Origin: Mytilus trossulus
Lineage: Eukaryota; Mollusca; Bivalvia; Mytilida; Mytilidae
DNA: 64,000 nt
Assembly: GCF_036588685.1 (NCBI RefSeq)
Contig: NC_086380.1
Location: 32,754,474-32,818,473, forward strand
Direction: 5' to 3'
Made by a program: the position numbers and the translations under genes
Shown: positions 1 through 12,245 of the stretch, piece after piece
How positions within the stretch are numbered: the stretch's first letter is position 1
How the letters are laid out: each line of letters starts with the position of its first letter
Notes under the pieces: generated by a model
Database searches by the model: none
Told to the model about the DNA's origin: nothing
What the model saw: the letters and a program-made list of their open reading frames with translations, nothing else

Positions 1-43
1 GATAATTGAATTTTCAAATTTAAAACGCGATGCTTGCCCACAC

Positions 44-865
44 GTTTTAAGGTTTATGTACCCTTCTGTAGCCATTTTTGTACGAACTTTTTAAACTTCA
101 ATTGTATCAAAACTACAGATATAATGAATAATTGAGATAGACCATTGTGTACATATTCCAAGGGGAAACTTGATGCAAAGCATTATTTTTTACTGTTTCA
201 TTGCATTTGATAGAAAAAGAGGACTTTGTGGGGAAAAAATCAAGATTTTTATAGAAAATCCACAGCCTTTATCCTTGTACTCTCATATTTGGCAATTTGA
301 TGACTGATAGATATAGGATTATTGCATGCATTGCTAGCATTGATTTCCTTAACACAAGTTTATGAGTCTTATGTAGACGAAACGCGCGTCTGGCGTATAA
401 AATTATAATCCTTGTACTTTTGATAACTATTATAAATGTAGTTATTGGGTAAAACAAATATAAATATGGCCAAAATCAAGTGCACCTTTTAGGGTGTGCT
501 CGACTTTAGTGACTCAGCACGAGGTGTTTTGGAATTAACAGGAGGCTTAGAACTTTTTGTAAAAAATAAACACAAGTACATCATAGAAAATCAAGTGAGT
601 AATTTATGTTTCAAATTCTATAACAAAAATCTCTGTATTAAAGGCTGCGGATTTTCTATAAAAATCTTGCTTTAATTGTCACAGAGTTCTCTTTTTCTAT
701 CAAATGCAATGAAACAGTAAAAAATAATGCTTTGCATCAAGTTTCCCTTTAGAATATGTACTAAATGGCCTATCTCTGTTATTCATTTTATTTGTAGTTT
801 TGATACAATTGAGGTTTGAAAAATTCGTACAAAAATGGCTTCAGAAGGGTACATAAACCTTAAAT
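44..865. mobile_element. Inverted-repeat element with 226-bp arms
   Basis: The arm at 44-270 is repeated in reverse complement at 641-865. Shared blocks include GGTTTATGTACCCTTCTG, TTGATGCAAAGCATTATTTT and the ATTTTCTATAAAAATC region. About 370 bp lie between, with a copy of dispersed family C. No transposase is visible; probably a non-autonomous DNA element. Exact ends and target duplication were not resolved. Confidence 0.6.
361..432 (-). repeat. Dispersed repeat family C fragment (reverse), inside the 44-865 element
   Basis: TAGACGAAACGCGCGTCTGG is the family C core in reverse orientation. Confidence 0.6.
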
Positions 866-1019
866 ATTTAAAATTTAACTGTCGAGAGTGGATAAATATC
901 GTATATATTAAACGAGATTTGGTGGTGGAGTCTGTTTTCTTTAATGATTTTCTAACATAATGCAGGTAAACTTATTCTTTCTTTTCGAATGATCTGCAAA
1001 AAGATGTGTTCTTTCTATG

Positions 1020-1250
1020 TGACGTCATCAGGCATAGTCGCCTTTTTCATGCCGTCACAATAGGCAATTCAGAGGAAAGCAAGAAAATTCGACGTCATAA
1101 TCGGATTTTAACCAATGAAGTACTGAGATCAAACGAACCACACGTCGATTATGTTTTTTTACAATAGGTGCAGAAAGGTATAAATTAGCGAAGAATTAAA
1201 GAAATAAAGTTATACCATGTTAGAGCATCATAAACCTTTTCGCTGTAAGT
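1020..1250 (+). promoter_or_regulatory. Promoter-like cluster with CRE, CCAAT, TATA and a short ATG exon
   Basis: TGACGTCA at 1020-1027 is a full palindromic CRE and GACGTCAT at 1091-1098 a second CRE-like site. CCAAT lies at 1112-1116 and TATAAAT at 1179-1185. ATG at 1217 opens nine codons to a strong donor GTAAGT at 1245. Joined to the exon at 14824 it would give TGA, so it is not a simple first exon of the polycystin-like gene. It may be chance or serve an unseen transcript. Confidence 0.25.
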
Positions 1251-1712
1251 GAATCAATATACTCCAGCTAATATGCTCTATGTAACTTCAGACTGCTTTT
1301 TAATAAACAATGCATTCATACATTTATTCGGCTATTTTAAAGTAGATGTCATATACACTGCATATCATATACAGAAGTATAAGTCCTACTTTGATGAGAA
1401 TTATATTCCTATCTATACTGTAGAGATGAGCTAGATTTGATTTATATATATATAATATATAAGGAGTTAATAAGTGTAAATATATTATTCCATACAATTT
1501 AGAGTGCATATATTTTATTCGGCAATACAAAAATATCCAGGAAGTGCATTGTACATTTCCAACAACGTATTCAAATTGTAATAAGAAATACAAAAGTTGA
1601 GATCATTATCTAAAGACAGAAATAACAAAACTATCATACAGAGAGCAATTTACATACTTCAACATCAGTCAAATTTAATAGACATGTCATTAAAACATGT
1701 CAATATAAAAAG

Positions 1713-1850
1713 AAGATGTAATATGATTGCCAATGAGACAACTATCCACAAAGACCAACAGACATTAATAACTATAGGTCACCGTACGGTCTTCATCAAT
1801 GAGCAAAGCCCATACCACATAGTCAGCTGTAAAAGGTCTCGATAAGAAGT
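1713..1850 (+). repeat. Dispersed repeat family A (forward copy)
   Basis: Contains TTGCCAATGAGACAACTATC and the CACCGTACGGTCTTCA block. The same unit recurs at 57805-58115 and, inverted, at 11027-11101, 24980-25625 and 51378-51628. I recognise this unit from mussel sequences. Confidence 0.6.
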
Positions 1851-2219
1851 TCTATATTGTCCAGATTGTTTGAAATAAGGTATACACTTGAAAACCTGCC
1901 ATCCAATTATCTATATTACGAAAAACATTTATTTAATACAAAGTCGTAACAAAGGACAACTATTGTCTATGTTCCTCAATTGGTTATATTGACATTTTGT
2001 CGAAAATAAGAACCTTCAATTTGTCGAACTTGAAAAAGGATTTTTATACATATAGATAATTCTTGGGATTTTATGTAAGGTTGTTGCATGTCATTGGGGA
2101 AAAAAATTCAACATACATTCATAGCCATTTTTATGGTGGTGTTCGTGTTGCTTACACTTAAGTTTTCTGTATTGTGGTTTCTATTCTTGTTGTTTGTCTT
2201 CTGCAATTCTCTTATATTT

Positions 2220-2312
2220 GATACGTTTCCATCAGTTTAAGTTTCTAACCCGGATTTGGTTTTTTTCTCTATCGATTTTTGAACAACGGTATACTACTGT
2301 TGCCTTTATTTG
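2220..2312 (-). repeat. Dispersed repeat family D (reverse copy)
   Basis: Contains AACAACGGTATACTACTGTTG with a CCGGATTTGG stretch. Related forward copies are at 12168-12245 and 34425-34570. Confidence 0.45.
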
Positions 2313-4464
2313 TCAGTTAGTTTCCAACTATTGAGGTTGAATACTCCTTTAGTGTCTGCTGCCTCTCTTCAACAATCTTATTTTATTCATATAATTTGCA
2401 ATGTTTGCAATGGAAATATAACTGATATTTTGAAATATGCAAATATGAGAAATATACGTAAGATAACATTTAAACGAAATTTGATTCACTACAAATAACA
2501 CATCTAATAACCCAATAAAGAGTAAACTTTTTCGTGTATTGTATTTTTTGAACTGCTTCAATAAATTACGGTTAATACATGTTCAATATATATACAAACA
2601 TGTCTTACCTTGTTGAAAGAAACATATAGTGCTAAAAGGTTAAATTATAAAATAAAAGAATTTAATCGAAACAGGGAAATTGAAACTGATGTATCAATGA
2701 ATAATACTTCAGTTTCTAATTGGTTTCAAGGTGTTATCAACCGATGCAGTAGATTGCATCCTTAGATTATAACTCCCTTGGGATCACATGTTTTAATGTT
2801 GGTCCGCTAATACTATCTTGTTTCACAATCATCCCTATTTTGCTATTGTGTAATTGTATTTTGTGCATTTTTGAAAATAAGATATTGTTTTAAGTAAACA
2901 TAATTTTGTTGTCAATATATGTTCCCTTGTGTCCCGGTGATATATTAACTTTAAAAGCAACGGTTTACGATTAATCTTAAAAGAACATATTAACAAATGG
3001 TAAAGTGTGTCGGTTGGCAAAGAATTCGTCATGTTCTAAAAGAAGGGTCAACAAACTTTAAGGTTGCCTTGCATATTATTAGCACAGTAACTCTTAACTT
3101 TGCAGTTCTATACGTGCATATTCGAAAAATCCATTTGATCGCAATTCGCATGGATGTCCTTAAAATAAACTACTGTCTGATTATACAGGTTAAACATGTG
3201 CTCAATATCTATGCTTTTTTGTTGATTGTTGACAAACAGGTAACAATCGTAAAAATTCGGCTCCAAAACACGAACTTTAATTACCTGCCATATTTTTACT
3301 GACACTGACCGATAAAAAAAAAATTTAACGATTAAACGAAATTTATGCAAATAAAGTGATAAAATCGTGGTATTGTATAACGAAACCTGTCTTTAAATGA
3401 ATATTGCATGTTGGTTTTTGGTTTTTGGTTGACTGCCGAATTGTCGAATTGTCATACGTACTAAACATTTCTTTCATTCGTATTTGTCTAATGGTGATGA
3501 CCATATGTTTATTTCTGTATATGCATTTGGGTTTTAATGTGTTGTTAGTTTGTTTGATCTTAACCCGATATCGCCTATTATTTGTTTGGTAAATATCTAT
3601 CAACAATTACTTTGTTGCAGTCTTATAGGCAAATGGCGACAAATGTTTCCGTACGGTCTTATCATAATAATCCTACAAATGTTATGATATGGTCTTGCAC
3701 GTGTGCAACTATGGTGTGCACCTATGTAAACATGGTTACTGTGTAATTTTATGGACACTACCAACAAAAGTACTTACATACAGTGTTCAATTGCTAGGAC
3801 AGCCATATATTCCAAAAATATAAAAATAAACACTTTCTATAGTATAACAATCTATTTCACTAACAATGAAAACCAGGGAATATCGTTATGGAATACCTAT
3901 CAAGTCCTCAATCAACAAATGCGACTTATCATTGGATTTGTACGTACATGTACCACGAGGTAGCAACACAACACGTTGCAGTAGTGGAGCAAGATAAGGT
4001 TAACTCTCTCGAGCCTTGAAGGCATAAAACTTAGATCAGTGCTCCGAGAACAAAAATCATGTTCGAAACATGAAACCCAGCAATTTGATTGGTTGATTTT
4101 CGAGTCTGAGTAAAAAAATCATCGAAAGTTTTTTGACCGTGAGGCCTGGTATCTCGTGTTGCTAAGTCTTCAGTTATCTGTATGGTGTTTTGTGTTGTTG
4201 TATAAATTTAGAAAAATTATTAATGCAGAAAAAAATAATTTGGTGAAATAGACAAGATGATAAGAGTTTTAAATGAAAAATAGAAACAAGGATAAATGAA
4301 ATTAAAAACCAATTGTTCAGAGAACAATTGAAGGTCTTTCCACTAGTAAAGATCTATTTTGATATTGAAATATGAAAAATCAGTTTAAAATGTTAATTCC
4401 TATGGCTTTATGATGTATTAATGTGAATTTAAAGCAAAGGTGAAAATTTAGAACGTCCTATTAA

Positions 4465-4800
4465 CCTATGACCTTGACCTCAATTTCAAGGTCACAAACC
4501 AAGGACCTTAAATCAAAAGATCCTAGGTCTTTAATATGTTTGGTTAATGAGTAATATCACTTTACGCATAATTCTAAATGTAAGATTGGCAAAAAATCCC
4601 ATTTATTGTCTGCGCACCCTTTCAACCAAAATATACAAGTAAGGACATGTCGCAACTAACAATTTATGAAAAATTATTTGTCGATATGTCATACGGTTTT
4701 TGGAAATAAGTGAAAATAAGCCAAAATCAAAATTTAGAATATGACCTTGACCTTTGACCTTGACCTCATTTTCATTTTTTTGGACCAAGGACCTCAAATC
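4465..4800. promoter_or_regulatory. Cluster of TGACCT (nuclear-receptor type) half-sites inside the element
   Basis: ATGACCTTGACCT at about 4469 and a run at about 4741-4768 give several TGACCT copies spaced 0 or 1 bp, i.e. AGGTCA direct repeats on the other strand. Binding is not shown, and the sites may be just element sequence. Confidence 0.25.
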
Positions 4801-5168
4801 TGAAGACCCTAGGTCTCTATCACTTATGGTTTACCATTTAGAAATGCATATCACTTAATTCAATGGAAAAGGGGGAATAACTCTCATATGGAGTCTCCGT
4901 AAAGCTTCGGTCCAAATGAGTATCCTAATCCTGAAGATATGACGAGCAATTTGGTCAAATAAATTTGTCGTAATCTTTTACGGTTACGAAGAAGTAGTGG
5001 CCACAAGAAAAACAGTGTTTGGGGAGATAACTCTTACAATGTTAAGTATTTTGTTACGCAGTTGTAAATTTTAAAGCGTATAAACTATACGATACCATAT
5101 TCCAAATATCTAAGCGACATCTTTTGAAACATCAATACTACGCAAGAAAAAAAATTAGGCGGAAGAAA

Positions 5169-5195
5169 AAAAAAAAAAATAATAATAATAATAAT
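5169..5195. repeat. Poly-A and (TAA)n tract
   Basis: A run of A followed by repeated TAA just upstream of the AGGTCTTTCCAC terminal hairpin. Confidence 0.8.
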
Positions 5196-5240
5196 CAGAA
5201 CAAATTCAATAGGTCTTTCCACGGAAAGGTGGAAAGACCT

Positions 5241-6789
5241 AATTAGTACGTATTTTTAAGTAGGAAGATTATATGAAATCTATGCAGCTTGTTTCCAATA
5301 AAACTTTACAAAAATGATCATGAACTTTAAAACCCTATTCTAACAATGTTGAAAGTTTAATTTCTTCCTGCGTTTTAATATTTCCCGCCGGAAGTTAAAA
5401 ACATGATTGAAATCAAAAAAAGGTCCGATTCAAGATCTGAAAATTTTGACAGTTGTTATATAATCTAACAATTTGTGTCATTCTTCTTAAAATAAAATAA
5501 AAAACCAACAACATTTCACTATTGAAGAATTAAAAAACCAAACATCTTACAAAGAATCAGCGTAACATCAAAAGAAAATTTATGAATCTAATGTCATATT
5601 GGTATTGATTCCAGCAGCTTATATGTGGGAGTTTTCTACCGCAAGTACCTATCTGTTTAGCACAAAAGAATATATATACTTAAAGACCTCTCTATGAAAC
5701 TAAATTGACTCAAGTGTTCTCTTGAAGATGAGTCTGAATTATTCACTGATGAGGTCGAGTCTCCGTGGAATGAGAAGGCTTACACGCACTAAGAAATGAC
5801 ATTAAATTCCATAGTACTCATCGTCCATAATTAAATTAATAATAATATAATAACAAACCATATTAGGAAGTATTGTGACGAAGACTGTGCTATTGCATTT
5901 AAGAATTTACCACAAACCGTTAAATAGAATTATAATAAATATATATAATACAATTCTGGTAGATTTTAATTATGTGGTTTAAAAGACAGTAATATGCAAA
6001 CAAGCGATGTAATTTTAAATAACATAGATCCAGATAATTTGGATATATATGGGGGTGGTATTTTATGACTTATATTTTATCTTTTCTAATTATATATGCA
6101 TTTCCAACCAGTTTGATAAAGGAATCTTGTCATGCATTAATATTAAGTTAGTTACAGTTTACCCGAATTATTGTTAGTAACAAAAATGCATATTAGTTAA
6201 ATGTTATAAAATGTGTGTAGAATATCTTTTTGATTAAACTGTTGATCATATACATTTTGCCAAAAATTGTGCGCAACGACTACTTGCGGGCAATGAGGTA
6301 TATTTCGTAAGGTGTATGATGCACGTGATAGATATCACATGTACACTTCATTACACTCAAGTGTCATCATTATACCATTTTGTTCATTTGTCAATAGCAT
6401 TTGTCATCTTTTTGAAAGCCTGCTTGTCGCTTCGTTATTATCATTTATTTGCAGTAAGACACGAGCAGGTGTATCTGAAAAAGTGTTGCTCGCGGTTGAT
6501 AATTTACGATATCAATGTGTAAAAAACCCGATAATCTGTACAAATCTTAACGTTTTCTGATCAGTTTTATCATTTTTGATATTAAACTACATGCGTTAAT
6601 TGAGTAGTTTCCCGCCATAAATATAAAATAAAATTAAAAAAATTAAAAAAAACCAAACAGACCAGATTATGAAGAATGTAAAATAATTGATAAAAATAAG
6701 CATATCAATAAACGCAGAAATATACGCATGGCCACAATCATATAGTGGAGTGACGGTGAAGTGACCAATTAAGAAACAAAGAGCGTATC
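5241..6789. other. AT-rich stretch without recognised features
   Basis: No supported exon, RNA gene or clear repeat. The short reading frames at 6312-6560 show no family signature or codon bias. Confidence 0.5.
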
Positions 6790-8261
6790 TAAGACTTTCA
6801 CGGACCTTTTATTTGCTCAGCCAATAACTTAATCCTACTTTTACGTCAGGTCGTAGACGTTTATACGGAGCAATTTTCCATAAGATGAAAAGTGTTTTTT
6901 TTTTCTCATTTACCAATTTTCGATTCTACGACTAGGCAACGAATTATAGTTAAACATTTTGTTGGTAGGGTATTATTTTTTTTAAACTCGTTCAACTTGG
7001 CTTGGTCACTCCGCTGAAAGAGATTATCAATTAAAAGTCAGAAAGAACAGAATTTACTAAGATTGAGCATTTTCTTACATTTTTACTATATTTTTTATTT
7101 TTTTTAAACAGTATCTCGATTAATTTCTATGTCACAGAACATTATCATATTGACTTTGAATAAAATTGACAGTCTAATTGCTGATTTACTGTGTAAATGC
7201 ATAACACCGTATAACGCTTTGTGAAATGTAAAAGCATAGGAAATTTGTAATTAGGTTACCTTTAATTTTTTTTAATGCAGTATTCATATTGACTCATTTG
7301 GGTTGAAAACAAATCTCTTTATTTTAATGCAATAACACTTACTATTAATTGTAAATTTATGGTAAGCAATCATTTCTATTGAATGAGTAGCATCAACAAA
7401 TGTAATCTTCATGGTTAGGCTACATATTTCAAATGTCTGGATTTTAGAAACCACATGATCATGTTATAGCTTTGAATAATTGAAAAACATATACATTTTG
7501 ATACAGGCATATTTATCATGCACTTATTACATACATTTAAAAATATGTATTATGATGTTCGTAATTTTCAAATACAAAAGTATTAAATATTATTTTCTTT
7601 AAAAAAATAACGTAAACTTAATCTTGTTAATTAAAATTATTAACAAGTAAGGGAACCAACCATTGATCAAACAATATTATGCAGAAACAATATGATTGGT
7701 TGTTTGTCCCAAAATTTAGCAGTTTTACAAAATAGGTAAATTGTAGACGTGTTTGAAAGTAGAATGCTTCGGTTAAAAATTAAAAATATTGGCTGTTTTT
7801 GTCAAATCAATGCACATATATCGAGTACTACAGTCATTTACTCATGCTAAATAAATGAAATCGTCACAATTATACTTATATTTGTTATCTTTTATTAATA
7901 TTTGAGTTAACTTTTAGACGGTTTCCATCTTAAATGGAAGTCGCCACGTTTGTGTTCATTCTTTATCATTAAAGGTAAGTTGTATTTGCTGATAATACAT
8001 TATACAATATATGAAATGTGAGGATAAACACGGATGCGACCACTTTCATTTTTATTACAAAAAAAACTGATATGAAAAGTGTGAAATAATGGCATATTTG
8101 AAAGTGTTTTGAAATATAAGCTGGAATTTGAGCATCTTTAAGGACTAAATCATTTCAAAATCTTTCACATTATCTTATTGAATCTACTTAAGAAGACACT
8201 TCAGAGTTTAAAAAGTGTTAAAAATCATACATCAGATAAACATGAAATTTTAGGCACTTTG

Positions 8262-8362
8262 AAAGACAATAACAATCAAAACCAAGGAGTAAACAAAGAC
8301 TCTTAAAACCAAGGATTAAACAAAATCTCTTAAAACCAAAGAGTAAACAAAGACTCACCAAA
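8262..8362 (+). repeat. 27-bp tandem repeat, three copies
   Basis: Three near-identical units of AAAACCAAGGAGTAAACAAA plus GACTCTT, back to back. Confidence 0.7.
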
Positions 8363-8394
8363 ACAAAGGACATTTACATCAACAGTTATCAATA

Positions 8395-8530
8395 ATAAAT
8401 AAGAAACAATACGAACTCCACTAAAAGCCGAGGTGAAATCAGGTGATCCGGAAGGGTAAGCATTTCCTGCATCGAATACGGCACCCGTTGTGTTATTTTT
8501 ATGTTCAGTTCGGTAATGATGGGAGGTTAT
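8395..8530 (+). repeat. Dispersed repeat family E
   Basis: Contains GAACTCCACTAAAAGCCGAG and ATCAGGTGATCCGGAAGGGT. Related copies are at 35820-35915 and 42028-42085. Confidence 0.45.
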
Positions 8531-8972
8531 TATGACTGAGGAAGAATATCAGATATGATTTCTGACACATCTTTTTCATAATGACCAATCAGCTCATGAT
8601 GGCGACGGTAAAAATTCCTGCGTGATGACTTTAATTTGATTGATTCATAGCCTTATCTTAGCAACTTTTGAGAAAGCAGTATTCCTCGTTCAACAAAATC
8701 AACGTACTTTGAGCTAGATCTAGAGTAACGTATCAATTGAAACACCAATACTTTATATGCTGGTGTCCCTGGGATGTTGCTACACAGAAATGGAAAAATT
8801 TCATTTGCAGTTGCGTTTTCAAAGAACTTATTAAACTGTATCTTGATTTAATTTTAAAGTGACATTTCATCATCATAACAATATATAGTGGCAGTTTGCA
8901 ATGACGTACCTACTGTTTAATGTTGTTGATACTGCGTTTTCAAAGAATTTGTTAAACTAACTCTTGATTTAA

Positions 8973-10330
8973 GGTGGCTCTGGCCTATTTGAAGTTTCTT
9001 TCAGAAGTGCCGCATTTTTGGTTATTTTACTCTTTAAAAAAAATGAATCAAATTGGTCGAAAAAAGGGGGTCACGGACCATTTAAGCTCAAAATTTTTCT
9101 TTTAAACAGGTATGTAAAAGGGACCATTTTTCAATGAAATGATAGAGAAAATAGAGGTGTTGACATATTGTTATCGGAATATAAAAAAAAATTTCTATGA
9201 CAATTAGTCCAAAACTGTAATATGAAAAGCAGGAATATAGCTTCAAAGAATGAGCCAATAAACAAACATAGGTCATCGATAAGGAAACAAAATATTTTAC
9301 CTTAAGGTAAAGGAACAGTAAATGGGCTATGTCGCAGATTTTGCTACAAAATTGCATACAACCTTGGCTCGTTGAACTACAACTGAAAATCGAAAAAATA
9401 ATACATTTATCTCTTTTATTTGCTGAAAAGTTGCAGATTGATTTCTCTTGATATGGGTGAACATTTGTATAGAAAGCATATAAAATCGGCGAAAAACCTT
9501 TTACAATTTGTCTTAAAATCGCCAAATCTCTAATTCTACTCCATAAATTTTTCTTAAAAAACTATATATTGTTGACACATAAATTTCTGTTTTAATGATA
9601 TAAAATAATCATAGGGTCACCGACTTCGTTTTTTATCTAATAATCAATTTGTTACCTTATTGGTAGTGAAAAACGTCAAAAATCTACGTTTTACGGCCTG
9701 CAACGCGATAACGTTACGCTTATTTCGACGTTTTGTTGGATTTTTTCACAAAGAACGCAACTTTGAAAGATGTTTACTGTAAAAACGAAGTCGGTGACGA
9801 TCTTTATTTTGCATCATTATAACGGAAATGTAAGTATCAACAACATATAGTTTTTTAAGAAAAATCTATGGAGTAGAATTAGAGATTTGGCAATTTTAAG
9901 ACAAATTTATAAGGGTTTTCGCCGATTTTATGTGCTTTCTATACAAATGTTCATCCATATTGTAAGAATTCAATCAGTAATATTTCAAATGATAATTGAG
10001 ATAAATGCATTATTATTTCGATTTGCAGTTGAAGTTCATCGACCCAGAGCTGTATGCCAAATTTTACTGAAATCGAAGACATATCCCATTTACTGTAACT
10101 TGACCTTAAAACCCAAATTTTTGCGAGAAAATGATGAAAATGGGTGAAATGTCATTTTGTCTCTTTAACAAATCCGGATAATAACGAAAATATTCTATAT
10201 GACACATAACTACAATGATTTAACATTTCTAATTAATCAAAATATTTAAAAAAAATGATATCAAATTTACAACAAATACTTTTGTAATTCATGCGTGAAA
10301 TTATGCGCAGTCGAATAGTCCCGAGCCACC
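8973..10330. mobile_element. 1.36-kb palindromic MITE with TTAA target duplication
   Basis: The ends are GGTGGCTC and GAGCCACC, flanked by TTAA at 8969-8972 and 10331-10334, the piggyBac-type target duplication. Large internal arms are inverted copies: 9305-9575 against 9835-10100, with shared AGAATTAGAGATTTGG and a pair CACCGACTTCGTTTT/AAAACGAAGTCGGTG nearer the centre. An unoccupied related site is visible at about 8838-8855 (CTTGATTTAATTTT). No transposase is encoded; mirror-image reading frames on both strands are a by-product of the palindrome. Confidence 0.75.
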
Positions 10331-10768
10331 TTAATTTTGATGTTACATATTATTGTCATAACTCTGAATGTTTGTTATGATGTAACATACTATTTAATTA
10401 ATACTGTCCTGATGTCTCACTATGATAATTGTTACAATATTTCTTTGTTTTAATATGCTGACGTGTACTGTTAATTGTCAATGTACGAAACACAACAGAC
10501 ACTATTGAATGCATCGATAAAACAATCTCAAATATTCGCCGACATATTGTAAAGCTATGAATAATATAATTGAAGTAATTAAAAACAAACTAATTCGAAT
10601 AAGGCGAATTCATAGATTTTTTAATTTGTAAATAATATACGTACTGTTTTAAATACAGTTGTATCAAATATTGTTTACTTTTGAAAATAACACTTTTTTC
10701 CTAAACATAACCATTGGTACCATTAATCAAACAATACGCATGCGTAATCAATTAGTTTTAGCTAAATT

Positions 10769-10892
10769 CCTCCTCCAGGTGTGGGATCTTCTCCCTTTGT
10801 GGAAGACCAATTGGTGGCCTTCTGTTGTTCTTTACTCTTTTTTTGGTGATTGTCTTTTTGATACATCCCCAATTCCATTCTTCATTTTATTA
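10769..10892 (-). repeat. Dispersed repeat family B (degenerate reverse copy)
   Basis: CTCCAGGTGTGGGATCTTCTC and the end CAATTCCATTCTTCATTTTA match the family B consensus loosely. Confidence 0.4.
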
Positions 10893-11026
10893 TTCTGCGT
10901 ATTTAACGGCCCGGCATTACTACAGTCTTATATGATTATTTTTCTCAGCCAATAATTTAATCTCACTTTTGAAATCGGTCGTATTCGTTTTCTTTGGTGC
11001 AGTTCTCCATAAAATTGAAAGAAAAA

Positions 11027-11101
11027 GACATCATTGTGTCATTTGGTCTTTTGTGGATAGTTGTTTCATTGGCAATCATACCACATCTTCTTTTTTATAT
11101 A
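11027..11101 (-). repeat. Dispersed repeat family A fragment (reverse)
   Basis: GTGGATAGTTGTTTCATTGG and CAATCATACCACATCTTC are the family A end in reverse orientation. Confidence 0.6.
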
Positions 11102-11160
11102 CTGATTTTATTCAAAATGTTGCTTTTTTTCAATTTTATTTCAGACAAAAATACTAACTA

Positions 11161-11364
11161 TTTGGAGTTCAGTATGGCGTTCATTATCACTGAACTATTA
11201 TATATGTTTGTTTATGGGCCAGCTGAATGACGCCTACAGGTGCGGGAGTTTCTCGTTGCATTGAAGACGTTTTGGTGATCTTCCGCTGAAGTCTGTTCCA
11301 TGCATGGTCGAGTTGTTGTCTCTTTGACACATTCCCCATTTCCATTCTCAATTTTATTACTATT
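11161..11364 (-). repeat. Dispersed repeat family B (reverse copy)
   Basis: Runs from TTTGGAGTTCAGTATGGCG through GGGCCAGCTGAATGACGCC to CCATTTCCATTCTCAATTTT, the full family B unit. Confidence 0.65.
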
Positions 11365-12167
11365 AATTTCAAATTAATGTTAAGAAATTAACGCTATTGA
11401 GTGTATTGCCTTAATAAATGTTGTTTTCATGGTGCGGTTACATATTTCTGGTCTGAATTTTAGAAAACACATTATAGCTTTAAATAATTGAAAACCGTAC
11501 ATTTTTAAAATTTGTTTATGATGTTCGTATCTTTTAAATAGAGCTGTATCAAATATTTTTCTTACAAAAAAAACCCCTAACAAAACAACGTTGCCTTGAA
11601 AATTTCAAACATTGCCAAGGGTACCATTTATTAAACATTATCATGCAGAATAAAAGTGACGAACAAAATTAAACTTTAAAAACTGTTCATTTGGTACAGT
11701 ATTTTCATAGAATTTATTAAACTGTATCTCGATTTAATAGCATATTATTGTCATAACTCTGGTTGTTTGTAATGATGTAACATACTATTATATTAATGCT
11801 GTCTTGATGTCTCAATATGATAATTGTTATAATATCTCTTTGTTTAAAATATGTTGACGTGTACTGTAAATTTTTAATGTATGAAAACAACCCAGACACT
11901 ATTGAATGTATCTCAATTGTTCGCTAACACATTGTAAAGCTCTAAACAATATAATTGAAATAATTGAAAAAACAATCTAATCTGCAAATCCGACTCACAG
12001 ATAGATTTTTAAATTTGTGAATGGTATAGGAGTGTTTGAAATACAATTGTATCAAATATTCTATTTATTCAAATAAAACTTTTATTTATTTTTTTCAAAA
12101 ATGTTTATTAGTACAAGTTATCAAACAGAAGCATGCATGATCAATGCGATAACAAATAACACTTTCA

Positions 12168-12245
12168 AATAAAGGCAACAGTAGTATACCGCTGTTCAAA
12201 ACTCATAAATCCATGGACAAAAAACAAAACCGGGGTAACAAACTG
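12168..12245 (+). repeat. Dispersed repeat family D (forward copy)
   Basis: GGCAACAGTAGTATACCGCT is the reverse complement of the 2220-2312 copy. Confidence 0.5.

Larger units (their letters stand above)
4332..5240. mobile_element. Non-autonomous element bounded by AGGTCTTTCCAC
   Basis: AGGTCTTTCCAC at 4332-4343 is matched by its reverse complement at 5229-5240. The right end also forms a near-perfect hairpin (5211-5240, 12-bp stem, 6-nt loop). A 9-bp hairpin (CAATTGTTC/GAACAATTG) abuts the left end at 4310-4330. A poly-A and TAA tract precedes the right hairpin. No coding capacity is visible. Confidence 0.5.
6790..8960. repeat. Degenerate local duplications, first block
   Basis: Segments here match later ones. 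The stretch with CTCAGCCAATAA at about 6810 matches about 10945. The stretch GATGTTCGTA with following T-rich sequence at about 7555 matches about 11520. AAACTGTATCTTGATTTAAT occurs near 8835 and related forms near 7110, 8955 and 11717. Copies are diverged. No coding potential is seen. Confidence 0.45.
10340..12110. repeat. Direct duplication of about 400 bp (10340-10740 and 11740-12110)
   Basis: Both copies share CATATTATTGTCATAACTCT, GATGTAACATACTATT, ATGATAATTGTTA and TTGTATCAAATATT in the same order. Divergence is moderate, so the duplication is old. Between the copies lie dispersed families A and B. Confidence 0.7.

Noticed and set aside
1217..1244. Short ATG exon as first exon of the polycystin-like gene
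   Set aside because: Joining its phase-1 end to the exon at 14824 gives TGA immediately.
6748..7018. Possible small inverted-repeat element (GTGGAGTGAC and GTCACTCCGC)
   Set aside because: Only about ten bases match and no flanking duplication could be found.
7934..7974. Candidate first exon for the polycystin-like gene (ATG, hydrophobic codons, then AAAG|GTAAGT)
   Set aside because: A TAA stands in frame just before the donor, so it cannot supply the start codon as written; it may be a chance or decayed copy.
9088..9525. 145-residue minus-strand reading frame and a similar plus-strand frame at 9887-10147, both starting MAILRQI
   Set aside because: Mirror-image frames produced by the palindromic arms of the TTAA element; no family signature or codon bias.
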